The notes below the pieces were generated by a model that searched no databases, was not told where the DNA came from, and saw only the letters and a program-made list of their open reading frames with translations. 64,000 nt of DNA from Hymenobacter cellulosilyticus (GTDB taxonomy: Bacteria > Bacteroidota > Bacteroidia > Cytophagales > Hymenobacteraceae): contig NZ_CP095047.1 of assembly GCF_022919215.1 (NCBI RefSeq), forward strand, positions 73,866 to 137,865. The letters run 5' to 3'. Numbering within the stretch: position 1 is the stretch's first letter; each line of letters starts with the position of its first letter. Below are positions 16,904 through 26,488 of this stretch, piece by piece. The position numbers were made by a program, and so were the translations under genes.

Positions 16904-17127
16904 CTGAGCATGGTTGTCATCAACCGGAGGAAGTATAGTCCTAAAACCAAGAACACAGCAGCGGCGGCGCTCAGATACAAATAGTTATTGAGAAGAACCT
17001 CCAGGTCCGGTCCACTGTGTTGGCCACGGTAGCCGTGCGGCAAGTAGCTATCCTGAATGTTCCACCCAATCGATAGTGTGAACAGGAACAACATCAGCAA
17101 AAAAGGTTGGACAAGTAGGGAACGCAT
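16849..17127 (-). CDS. Small membrane protein, unknown
   Basis: A 92-aa protein from MRSLLVQPF at 17127, with hydrophobic segments LLVQPFLLMLFLFTLSIGW and LYLSAAAAVFLVLGLYFL flanking a polar loop (SYLPHGYRGQHSGPDL). No known family. It precedes the other small membrane gene. Confidence 0.45.
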   Translation of the reverse strand: MRSLLVQPFLLMLFLFTLSIGWNIQDSYLPHGYRGQHSGPDLEVLLNNYLYLSAAAAVFLVLGLYFLRLMTTMLRWLFSLDRSFSSVPQSVQ

Positions 17128-17361
17128 CAACTTTTCGACAAGGGAGCATTGACGTAAATGAATAGACAGCACTAAGAGGTGTTCGAACTACTTATCCAAA
17201 CTATACTTTGCTAGAGCCAGTAGGTACTTAACTAACCAGCAGGAGCTTGAATAAAAAGCACCAACCAGTTGTGCAGGCTACACTCCCAGAGACAAGGATG
17301 GCTGGATAAGATGTAAATCAACGAACTTTGACGAATCTTTGCATTTTATAAAGGTCCCATT

Positions 17362-20300
17362 TTGACTAAACTATATACTCTTCCCCAGGGCATGTTGAGC
17401 CGGATAAGCTGTCAAATGCTGTGGCTGCTGGTCTTGGTGCCTGCGTTGGCCCATGCTAAGGTGCCAGCGTGGCCCATTGCCGAATCCGGTCGTACGGAGA
17501 AGACGAGTGGCATCAACTCCTTGGGTATCGTCCCGGCCAATGGGCTGGGGGCCAGCGACCTGGATGTCGAATCTTCCAACTGGACAGCAGGTCTTAACCC
17601 GGCCAGTGGCTTACTCCCTAATGGTAACGGGACGTTCCCCAGCGCTGACAACCGTTTTGGTGGCGTTGCCTTGGGCAAAGTAGAGGGTGAGCAGAACTAT
17701 TCCGTTAACGCTGCGGCCATGCGCCTGCACTTGGCCGCAGCGCCAGTAGTGAGCGGCTTCAGCCCTAGTAGTGCCGCAGCCGGCACAACGGTGGCCGTAG
17801 TCGGCACAGGCCTGGCAGACCTCACTGCATTCACTGTCAATGGCGTATCGGTGCCCATGGCGGCCATCAGCAACAACACTGCGACCGGCTTCTCTTTCGT
17901 TGTGCCGGCCGGGGCTACAGCTACTGGTACCAGCAGGGCCACCACGGCCAACGGCAGCGGTAGCAGCACGGGCTTTACGGTGCTGCTGCGCGTCGTGAGC
18001 ACCAGCCCGGCCGCCAATGCCCGCACGGCCCCACTGACTAATTCGGCCGTGGGGCTGACCTTTACCGAGCCGGTTACCGCTGCTTCGGCAGCAGGCATCC
18101 GCGTGTTCTCCGCCCAGGCCGGGGGCCGGAAGGCTGGTACCGTAAGCCTGAGCGGCAGCACGGTAAGCTTTCGAGCTACGGTGGGTACTCCACGCACGAA
18201 TTTCAAGCCCGGCGAAATAGTCCGTGTGACACAGCCCGCGACTGTGAGAAGCATATCCGGGCTTCTGGCTCCCAGGCGGGTGTACCAGTTTACGACGGCA
18301 GTAGGTGGTACCGGCACCGGCAACTTTACGGCCCCGGCCATCAATCCAAGCATAGCTGTGGATACCAGCCCGAACACTGTGGTCCTTGGCGATGTGGACG
18401 GGGACGGGGACCTGGACCTGCTCACCTCGAACGTCAATGCCAGTACGGTCAGCATCCGGCTCAACAATGGCTCTGGCAGCTTCACGGCTCCGGCCACCAA
18501 CCCAAACCCGGCCGTGGGGGCCAACCCTTTCGGCCTGGCTCTTGGCGACGTGGATGGCGATGGGGACCTAGACCTGCTTACGGCCAATAACACGGGCAAC
18601 ACGGTCAGCGTCCGGCTCAACAATGGCTCTGGCAGCTTCACGGCTCCAGCCACGAATCCGAACCCGGCCGTCGGGGATGGCCCCAACAGCCTGGCTCTTG
18701 GCGATGTGGATGGGGACGGGGACCTGGACCTGCTCACGTCCAATTACCTCAGCAGTACGGTCAGCATCCGGCTCAACAATGGCTCTGGCAGCTTCACGGC
18801 TCCGGCCACCAACCCAAACCCGGCCGTGGGAAGCAGGCCGTACAGCGTCGTTGTCGGGGATGTGGATGGGGACGGGGACCTAGACCTGCTCACGGCGAAC
18901 TATGATGAGAACACGGTGAGCGTTCGCCTCAACAATGGCTCTGGCAGCTTCACCGCCCCGGCTAGTAACCCGACCCTAGCGGTGGGGGCCAACCCTATTA
19001 GCGTAACCATGGGCGATGTGGACGGGGACCTGGACCTGGACCTGCTCGTCGGGTATTACAGCAATGCCAGCACGGTAAGCGTCCGACTTAACGATGGCTC
19101 TGGCAACTTCACAGCCCCGGCCATGAATCCGAACCCGGCCGTGGGGAGTTACCCGCAAAGCGTAGCCGTCGGTGACGTAGACGGCGATGGGGATTTAGAC
19201 CTGTTCACCGCAAACAATGGCAGCAACTCGGCCAGCGTGCGCCTTAACGATGGCAGTGGCAACTTCACGGCCCCGACCACCAATCCAAACCCGGCACTTG
19301 GAACCCGGCCTTCCCACGTGGCGGTGGGCGATGTAGACGGGGATGGGGATTTAGATTTGCTCACCGCTAACTTTGGAGCCAATTCGGTGACTGTGCGCCT
19401 AAATCAGCCGTTCCCCCTTTCCCTGACCAGCATTCTGCCCGCGGCCGAGCTACCGGGGATGCCCGTCACCCTCACGGGCAACGGTTTCGAGCCCGGCAGC
19501 AGCGTGAGCTTCGGCGGGGTGGCCGCCAGCGTCACCTATATCTCCAGTACTTCCCTGACGGCCATCGTACCGACGGGAGCTTTGGCCGGCAACAGCACCG
19601 TAGTAGTCACGGCCAGTGGGGTTACTACGGCAACCGCCCCGGCCTTTACGGTGCTGGCCGTGCACGAGGCCGCCACCACTAGTTGCCCTACGACGGTTCC
19701 TTATACAGCCATCGGGGACGGAAAGTGGCACTACCTGCTAACGCCCAGCGGTCAGGTGGTAGCAGCTTTGCAGGACACGCGCGCCGCCCTGGGGAGCGTC
19801 AGCCTGAATTACCAAGTAAACAGTTCGACCACCCCCGTGCGCCAGGACGGGGCTGGACACTATTACCTGGACCGCAACTTTCAGCTCACAGCCAGCGGGG
19901 GACGTTCCCCGGGGCCAGCGTTACGGTGCGCTTTTACGGCCTGACCACCGAACTGGACCGCCTACACTCGGCCGACGCGACAGTCAGCGCTACAACCCTT
20001 AAGGCCACGCAGTACAGCGGGGCCAACGAGGACTGCGTCTTAAGCAACAACGACTTCGGCACCGGCGAATGGCGCCTCCTGAACACGGCCGTCAATGCGC
20101 CCGGGGCCGGGGTACCCTGGTTTGTAGCCGAGGTAGCGGTGACGGACCACTTCTCAGAGTTTTACCTGCAGGGGGGCAACGGCCCGTTGCCGGTCGAGCT
20201 GGTGTCATTCAGGGCTGAGCGCCGGGGTAGTGCAGCGCTGCTACGGTGGTCAACAGCCCAGGAGCTCAACAATGAACGCTTTGAGGTTCAGGTATCGGAG

Positions 20301-20717
20301 GACGGTCGTATCTTCCAAACAATTGGCCAGGTTGCCGGTATGGGCACCTCGTCCAGGTCACATGCTTACCAGTGGAGCGACCCGTATCTGCAGCAGTACG
20401 GCTCAGCCCTAGTTTACTACCGCCTGCGGCAAGTAGATACTGACGGCACGGCCGATCTGAGCCCGGTGCGTAGTGTCCAGGTGCCGGACAAAGCTCCACA
20501 GCTTACTGTATGGCCAAATCCCCTGCGAGAAAAGCTACAGGTGACGGGCCTTGCGCCGGGCCAGAGAGTGGAAATACTGGATGCATTAGGCCGTGTCATG
20601 GCTGGCGGTATCATGCCGCTTGCAGGGCCCCTTTCTCTGCCCTTACCTGTACCTCTTCCCGCCGGTGTGTATATAGTGCGTGGACAAGGCAAGACGTGCA
20701 AAGTGGTGGTGCAATAG
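17362..20717 (+). pseudogene. FG-GAP/VCBS-repeat T9SS cargo protein (one frameshift)
   Basis: A secreted protein of about 1,118 aa once one base is restored at the G5 run 19897-19901 (SGG then TFPGASVTVRFYGL). Layout: signal peptide (LWLLVLVPALAHA); an IPT/TIG domain (VSGFSPSSAAAGTTVAVVGTGL); a Big_5-like domain (STSPAANARTAPLTNSAVGLTF); seven ~52-aa FG-GAP/VCBS repeats with the calcium loop DVDGDGDLDLL (about 18,330-19,410), expected to fold as a beta-propeller; a second IPT/TIG domain; the Hymenobacter Fn3-like module (LPVELVSFRAERRGSAALLRWSTAQE); and a C-terminal T9SS type A sorting domain (LTVWPNPLREKLQVTG ... GVYIVRGQGKTCKVVVQ). It is probably a surface adhesin or binding protein. Confidence 0.9.
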
Positions 20718-20989
20718 GAGCGCTAACAACATATGCAGGGACAAGGATAAACAGACGCTCTTGGAAAGCATCTGTTTGGGAAATTGCCTTATAGCAGTCA
20801 ATCAGCACAGAAAATTTCAGCACCAAGCCCTCGGCTCCTCCTGTCCACGAAACTATGGTCCAGCGTTGTTCCTAGCCAAGTAGCATGCCGGTAGCGGGTT
20901 GTGAAGCAGGGCAAAAACTGCTCTCATTCCCAGACGGTGTATAGCAAGCCAATTTATGGTAAGTGGCTATCGCAATGCAATGAGCTGCG

Positions 20990-21592
20990 TTAAGCGCTTT
21001 CCGCTCCTTTGCGATGACTCTGTATGACTACGCCTCGGTGGCGCAGATACTTGTACAGGGTGACTTTGGAGATATGCAGGCGCTGGGCAATTTCATTGAC
21101 GCCCAGCTGCTGCTCCTTGTAGAGGGCTTCGGCCACGATGGCCGTGCGCTCCGCTTCGTCGGACAACCCACGCCGTCGGCCCCCAACCCGACCTCGCGCC
21201 CGGGCAGCGGCCAGGCCGGCGGTGGTCCGTTCCCGAATCAATTCGCGCTCGAATTCAGCCAGGGAGGCAAATAGGTTGAACACGAGCCGACCCTGTGCCG
21301 AGGTCGTATTGATGGCATCGGTGAGCGAGACTAGGCCAACCCCTTTGAACTCCAACTCAGCCACCATGTCCAGCAGGTGTTTGAGCGAGCGGCCTAAGCG
21401 GTCCAGCTTGTAGATAGTGACCGTGTCTCCTGTGCGTAGGCTGGCTAGCAGCTTGTCCAATTCCGGGCGAGCTTTGCTGACCCCAGAGACTTTCTCTTGG
21501 AAGATGATGTCGCACCCGGCCTTCTGCAGGGCGTCGAGTTGCAGCTCTAAGTTCTGGTCGCGGGTCGAGACGCGGGCGTAGCCAATGTTCAT
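20990..21592 (-). CDS. Serine resolvase/invertase (Tn3/Hin type)
   Basis: A 200-aa recombinase starting MNIGYARVST at 21592 (Ser9 nucleophile), with KLDRLGRSLKHLLDMV, INTTSAQGRLVFNLFASLAEFERELI and ERTTAGLAAARARGRVGG, the standard TnpR/Pin core. The C-terminal helix-turn-helix is LGVNEIAQRLHISKVTLYKYLRHRG. Length is normal. No transposase adjoins it, though a Tn3-type transposase scrap lies at 58.6-58.8 kb. Repeated CTGAAC elements just upstream (about 21,634-21,667) may be its res/binding sites. Confidence 0.93.
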   Translation of the reverse strand: MNIGYARVSTRDQNLELQLDALQKAGCDIIFQEKVSGVSKARPELDKLLASLRTGDTVTIYKLDRLGRSLKHLLDMVAELEFKGVGLVSLTDAINTTSAQGRLVFNLFASLAEFERELIRERTTAGLAAARARGRVGGRRRGLSDEAERTAIVAEALYKEQQLGVNEIAQRLHISKVTLYKYLRHRGVVIQSHRKGAESA

Positions 21593-22003
21593 GCGGCCAA
21601 GTTCAGCTTTCTCGTTCAGACAACCATCGTTACTGAACTTTGCTAACTGAACAAGTTTTCTGAACTGTTTCCAGCCGTTTCGCGAGCTATTTCCTTCCCT
21701 ACTGCCCAGTATCTGAGTTGTACAGTTAAAGGAGGGCAAATGGCTAAGGACAAGATATTGTAGCTCTAAAACACCTCGTCATAAATGTGATCCTGGAAAA
21801 TGATCAAGAAAACGGCCGTTTTGCTTTCCGGACAAGAAATCCGATAAGAATCAGTGCTAGTACTGATTCGTTTAACGGCTGTATCGCCATTATTTGTCAT
21901 TCCTGATCCTGCGGTACCTGTCTGACACAGCTTGACGCAATATTATCTGCTGGCAAAAGACGGTATACCTAATTTTTCGCAAGAATCGACATCCGACTGG
22001 TTT
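21593..22003. other. Intergenic region with palindrome upstream of lod operon
   Basis: No gene. It contains CTGAAC repeats near the resolvase start and a 22-bp near-palindrome at 21848-21869 (GAATCAGT-GCTAGT-ACTGATTC), about 135 bp before the ferritin-like gene. The latter is a candidate operator or hairpin. The ORF extended upstream to a TTG at 21932 is not preferred. Confidence 0.45.
21848..21869. promoter_or_regulatory. Palindrome upstream of lod-like operon
   Basis: The 8-bp arms GAATCAGT/ACTGATTC flank GCTAGT. Only one base pair breaks full symmetry. Possible regulator site for the four-gene operon. Confidence 0.4.
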
Positions 22004-23023
22004 ATGTTGTCCTACACTCCCAAAGTCAACTGGGACTTGCCTGTCCCTCCGGCAGAACTTGCTCGGAAATTTTATTTTGTCGATCACCAAACAGTACTTC
22101 GAACGGAACTGCAGGTTGTTCTGGCAAACGTAGGCGTGCCTTCTGTAGAAGGAGCCGAAAATGCCGTGGAATTTGCCATAGGCCTGCTTCGATTAGCTGC
22201 CGAGGTCGAGCATGCACTGATGGTGCAATACCTGTATGCGGCATTTTCTGTTGCCAATGGCCCTGCGGTCGACGGCATCAATTACCGCGAGAAAATACTG
22301 GACGTAGCCATCCAAGAAATGGGGCACTTAGCCACTGTTCAAAATATTCTTATTCTACTTGGCGGTCCGGAGGCAGTGTACATGCAACGCGACGTGATGC
22401 GTCAAGCAAGTGCTAAGAATCCCATTCCATTCGTACTAGAACCTATTTCGCTGGCGGCATTAGCTAAATACGTGGCCGCTGAAAAACCAGCTGTGGTGCC
22501 GGCCGATGTTGCTGAGAAGGTGGATCGACTGGTAAAGCTAGCCGCTGAATCGGTTGGGGGGGATACGCACCGTGTAGGAGCCATATACGGTGTTTTGCAA
22601 TCATTATTCGACACAGGTGAAAGAATTCTGCCGGAGCTAGCTCATTTACCCTTCAACCCTCGCTTGAATGATGCGGACCTTCGGCCCAAGCAAGAAGTGA
22701 GCGCTTATCAAGCAACGCGCGAAGAGTGGGAGGCTGATGAAAATTCCTTCTTGTTAATTGAAGCCTTCGACTGTGCCAGTGCCCAAGCAGCCATCAGCCA
22801 AATTGCTGAGCAGGGCGAGGGATTATCGGACCGCAGCGATTCTCATTTCTCCGAATTTCTGGAAATGGCTGAGGCTTACGAGCAAGGGCCACTACGGGAT
22901 ATGGTAACCGACTTGCCTATCTCTCCAACTTTGGGTGCGCATGGCGGCGAGGGGGAACACTTATTACGCATACTTACACCGCGCTTTGGGGCCGGGTATT
23001 TAGCTTGCAATACAGCTCGCTAA
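22004..23023 (+). CDS. VioB-like ferritin-family protein
   Basis: A 339-aa protein. The ferritin-like four-helix metal motif is visible as AAEVEHALMVQYLYAAFS and, about 45 residues later, AIQEMGHLATVQNILILLGG (E-x-x-H pairs). This matches the ferritin-like domain found in VioB/RebD/StaD-type iminophenylpyruvate dimer synthases. Here it is encoded without the rest of VioB. The ATG at 22004 (MLSYTPKVNWDLPVPP) is preferred over an upstream TTG. The stop overlaps the next start (TAATG at 23021-23025). It heads the operon with LodA and LodB, so a role in oxidase maturation or in oxidation of a related amino acid is plausible but inferred. Confidence 0.8.
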   Translation: MLSYTPKVNWDLPVPPAELARKFYFVDHQTVLRTELQVVLANVGVPSVEGAENAVEFAIGLLRLAAEVEHALMVQYLYAAFSVANGPAVDGINYREKILDVAIQEMGHLATVQNILILLGGPEAVYMQRDVMRQASAKNPIPFVLEPISLAALAKYVAAEKPAVVPADVAEKVDRLVKLAAESVGGDTHRVGAIYGVLQSLFDTGERILPELAHLPFNPRLNDADLRPKQEVSAYQATREEWEADENSFLLIEAFDCASAQAAISQIAEQGEGLSDRSDSHFSEFLEMAEAYEQGPLRDMVTDLPISPTLGAHGGEGEHLLRILTPRFGAGYLACNTAR

Positions 23024-23415
23024 TGTTAACTCTTCACCATTCTTTCGTCATCTCGCGTGTAACGCAGGCTGAACTACGGGATACGCTGATCAAATTCGCG
23101 CGACGCTCTATGCGTCAGATCATCGGGAGGTTGACGGAAGTATTGGCAAGGCTGCCTTTGACTGATGCGGGCCATGCCCCGACGGCCGGGCCCCCTTACG
23201 ATCTTGATCCAGAAATACTACAAGAAGGCATTCCAACGTCACTGGTCGCACAGCATTTGCGCATTTTGGACGAGTTGGCTACCACATACACATTGATTAG
23301 AGCCTCCGATGAGTTTCAGACGGGAACCGATCAACCTAGTTACGAGGCAACGCTGCGGAACCTACTAACCGCCGATGATCGTCTGCGTCAATTGTTTGCA
23401 ACTGAGAACATGTGA
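23023..23415 (+). CDS. Small hypothetical protein in lod operon
   Basis: A 130-aa soluble, mostly helical protein (MLTLHHSFVISRVTQAELRD...). No family is recognised. It overlaps the previous stop by one base and precedes the LodA start by 22 bp, so it belongs to the same operon. It may be an accessory subunit. Confidence 0.7.
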   Translation: MLTLHHSFVISRVTQAELRDTLIKFARRSMRQIIGRLTEVLARLPLTDAGHAPTAGPPYDLDPEILQEGIPTSLVAQHLRILDELATTYTLIRASDEFQTGTDQPSYEATLRNLLTADDRLRQLFATENM

Positions 23416-23437
23416 TTTCTACTCTCATTTCCTGCCT

Positions 23438-24922
23438 ATGAAATCGTACCGCATTTTTCCCTCAATCGGCCTAGCCCGTTTGGGCGAGGCTCCTAATTTT
23501 TTTCTAGGACCTGAAGTGCCAGGCGCGGGCGTTGCCGAATTGTTGCCTGATGGCGGGCGCGGTCCGTTAACTCATCACAAGGATGCTAGCCTCACCAAGA
23601 TCCGCAAGCAAGGTGCCCGGTTCCATTTATTTGAATCAACGGACGGGGTCACATGGCAACCGGCTGTGCTGCCCGATACAGCGCAGGTTACTTGGTCGGT
23701 TTCCTTAGTCAACAAGAAGGCAGCGGTAGAACGCCCTGAAGACCCGCCAACGGCTCCGATGCACCCCCAAGTGCCGGCCGGTAATGCTTCCATGGTCATT
23801 GACGGAGGTAGGCGAACAATTTCTGGACTGAACCAGAAAAGCGCACCTTTTGCGGGAAAATTCGCTACCACCGACGCTAACGGTCAATTGTACCAAGTTG
23901 ATGTGGAGCTAGGACAATTGTTCACCGATGCTCAGGGCCGGCTTATCGTCGTGGGTGGGCGGGGCTTCTCCAGTGCACCCGAGGGTACTCCCCTCGGAAG
24001 GTCTTATTACCACAATCCTAAATGGCACGACGATGTGGCCGACGGACCGGTGCGCGCCGAAATCAGACTTGCGCCCGGCGAGGCTCCCATCGAGGCCGAC
24101 GGCGGCGCTTGGGTTGTGGTTGGCCCGCCTGACTATGCGCCTGGAATCGACTGCGTGGTGACCTTATTCGATGTACTACACCAACTAGGTATCTCCTTTT
24201 TCAGGTTGCCCGCCGATCAGGTTCCTTCTTACGATCGTGATATTGCTCCGTTGGTGGCTCGGGTCCGCCGATTGCAGTGGGTGCATGATGATGCTCAATG
24301 GACAGACCCTCGATTAAGCGACCCTCGATTGCGGAGCCGTGCCTCAACGGATCAACCCCTGCGAGAAGCTGTCAAAGAGTTAATTCTGGCAACCGAAGAT
24401 GTGTTCGAAGGCCATACTCTTCCTACAGGGCCACCATTTGAGCTCCGCAGCTTTCAAAAAACAATGCTAAGCAAGTGGGTTGAGGGTGACTTTGATGACA
24501 CACCCGTAGCTCAGGAGGCAACGTTGACTGCGGCGGGGCTTACTCGGGCCGCCTTGGAAGGGGCCGCTGGGCAAGGATTATGCCCCGGAATCGAGGCTGG
24601 TATATTGATGCTCGATCCTAACATTTACTTTCAGCCCTTTGACTACCGAATTGATCACGCGACAGTAAAACCTGGTGACTTAACAGCGTTGATGGCACAG
24701 CCTTGGCAAGCTGATTTCGTTAAATGTAACACTGAATGGTGGCCAACTCAACGCCCTGATTTCGCCCCACAGGCCGATGGGGGCAAGGAAGAGTGGATGC
24801 GAGGAATACAAGGACCGAAGCGCCATACCTTGTTGGTGCAGAAATCGGGGCAATTAGGTTTGGTAGTGCGCCAGGGCCCGGATGAGGTTTTTGTTGAGGT
24901 AGAGCGCGCGGCAAATCTCTGA
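23438..24922 (+). CDS. lodA-like: LodA-like CTQ-dependent amino-acid oxidase
   Basis: A 494-aa protein of the LodA/GoxA family, quinoprotein oxidases that convert lysine or glycine amino groups and release H2O2, NH3 and an aldehyde. The start MKSYRIFPSIGLARLGEAP at 23438 is typical. Family blocks include RSYYHNPKWHDDVADGPVRAEI, WVVVGPPDYAPGIDCVVTLFDVL, LCPGIEAG (Cys382) and WQADFVKCNTEWWPTQRPD (Trp434/435). The cysteine tryptophylquinone cofactor needs a Cys-Trp crosslink; the Trp is present. The cysteine is found inside LCPGIE, while the preceding LEGAAGQG segment has none, so cofactor geometry needs checking. The LodB homologue 18 bp downstream supports the call. Confidence 0.9.
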   Translation: MKSYRIFPSIGLARLGEAPNFFLGPEVPGAGVAELLPDGGRGPLTHHKDASLTKIRKQGARFHLFESTDGVTWQPAVLPDTAQVTWSVSLVNKKAAVERPEDPPTAPMHPQVPAGNASMVIDGGRRTISGLNQKSAPFAGKFATTDANGQLYQVDVELGQLFTDAQGRLIVVGGRGFSSAPEGTPLGRSYYHNPKWHDDVADGPVRAEIRLAPGEAPIEADGGAWVVVGPPDYAPGIDCVVTLFDVLHQLGISFFRLPADQVPSYDRDIAPLVARVRRLQWVHDDAQWTDPRLSDPRLRSRASTDQPLREAVKELILATEDVFEGHTLPTGPPFELRSFQKTMLSKWVEGDFDDTPVAQEATLTAAGLTRAALEGAAGQGLCPGIEAGILMLDPNIYFQPFDYRIDHATVKPGDLTALMAQPWQADFVKCNTEWWPTQRPDFAPQADGGKEEWMRGIQGPKRHTLLVQKSGQLGLVVRQGPDEVFVEVERAANL

Positions 24923-24940
24923 TCCAAATACGGAAACACT

Positions 24941-26010
24941 ATGGCAGCACTACCAATTGCGGTACTGGGTAGCGGGCCTGCAGGTAGTGCCTGCGCCATA
25001 GAACTGCTAAGATTAGGGCATGCCGTGGTGTTGATCGACAGGGGTGCTGAGGGTAAGGAGCGCCGCGGCGAAACATGCGGTCCACGGGTTGAACAAATGC
25101 TTCTTGGGCAAGGCACTGCATTCACTGCTACATGTCATCACTCTTTTGATTTGTATTCTTCTGCGTGGGGAACCAGTGTTATGGAAGGGCGCCAAATAGC
25201 TTTCTGGCAGGCAGGAGTGGGTAGTGTACTTGACCGCAGTACCCTCCATAACGACTTAGTAGCTAGTGCCTGTGCCGCTGGGGCCGTTGTGCTGTCCGAT
25301 TGTCACGTGCAGGTCGCCCAATGGACCGGGCGGCAATGGGTATTACAAGGCATGCAAGGCGGTAAAACGTGGAAACTAGCTGCGCGCTTTGTAGTCGAAG
25401 CAACCGGACGCCAATCTAGCTCTGTTTGTCAACCCGACGCCAAACGGGTCTTCCTAGACAAGTTGCAATGTTTGGTTACGGAATTTGCTGCCGTGGAAGA
25501 TGGTCCCTCGGGGTGGTTATCGAATCAGCCGAGGTTGGGTGGTGGTATACAGTTAGGCTGCCTGCAGGTCGCCGGGTACTAGCATTCTTCACCGATGCTG
25601 ATTTGGTAGCACCCCAGTCGGCACGAATACCCTGGTTCATCACCCTCCTCTGCCAAACCAAATACATGCACCAGTACGCAACCGCATACTCACCGGCAAT
25701 CCCCATTGGTATCCGTGATGCACGCACTTCTGTGCGCACTGTTTTGTGGCGAGGTTCCTGGATAACAGTAGGAGATGCAGCTTGGTCGATGGACCCTATT
25801 TCGGGCAATGGCATTGATCGCGCGCTGGCTCAAGGGGTGGTTACCGCACAGGCTATATCTGCTGCACTTGAAACAAACCAGATCTCCTTGCTTAAGGACC
25901 AAGCACTATCCCAAGTTCAGGCATTCAAGCAGGCCTTGGGTACTCAGCGTGGGTATTACCATGCTGAAAAGCGCTGGCCCACCAGTGCCTTTTGGCAGCG
26001 CCGAGCCTAG
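24941..26010 (+). pseudogene. lodB-like: LodB-like FAD-dependent oxidoreductase (one frameshift)
   Basis: Flavoprotein related to tryptophan halogenase-like enzymes and LodB, which is required to form the quinone cofactor of LodA. The FAD motif GSGPAG is at 10-15, with GETCGPRV near residue 47. The second half has GDAAWSMDPISGNGIDRALAQG, the C-terminal FAD-contact motif. The frame breaks at the G4 run 25510-25513; one added G restores SGVVIESAEVGWWYTVRLPAG and a ~357-aa protein. It is the last gene of the operon. It is probably functional if the missing base is a sequencing error. Confidence 0.87.
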
Positions 26011-26488
26011 GGATCACCAGAAACATATTGATCATTTACCCTCAAACTGGTTTAGGAGATTACAGTATGTAAATGAAAAAATAGTCGCGTAGATTCACCC
26101 ATACGCGTCTGGTATGCCACTGCTTGTTTGTAGTTCAAAAAAGTGGTAATGCTTGTTTGTGAAGGCCTAACGATACCAGTATTGTAGGAGCCGAATGCCC
26201 CGGCCAGGAGTGGTCGGGGCATTACTGTTTCTATCATCATATGGCCCGGCCTGCTTGACCGTCCTGCTGGCTGGTGCCAGCGAGGCGGCACTGTAGCAGG
26301 AAAGCTGCGTGCAGGAGGTAGCACAAAGCACGTGTCCAGCAGTGGGCCGCACCAAGAAGAATAGCCCCGTTTTTTGACAGGTCACTGACAGTTGCGCTGA
26401 GCGACGGCAGCGCAGGGGTGTTCAGAAAAACGAGGGTTTCTTTGGAGCTTATTAACCATCAGGCCCGACAATTTTATAGGAGCGCTTC
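26011..26488. other. Intergenic region after lod operon
   Basis: No gene recognised. It contains the hairpin at 26194-26223 and, at 26419-26456, a GTTCAGAAAAACGAGGGT element similar to one at 30039-30075. Confidence 0.4.
26194..26223 (+). terminator. Hairpin, probable terminator of lod operon
   Basis: AATGCCCCGGCCA / TGGTCGGGGCATT stem with a 4-base loop, then a T-rich stretch (ACTGTTTCT). It lies 184 bp after the lodB stop. Confidence 0.6.
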
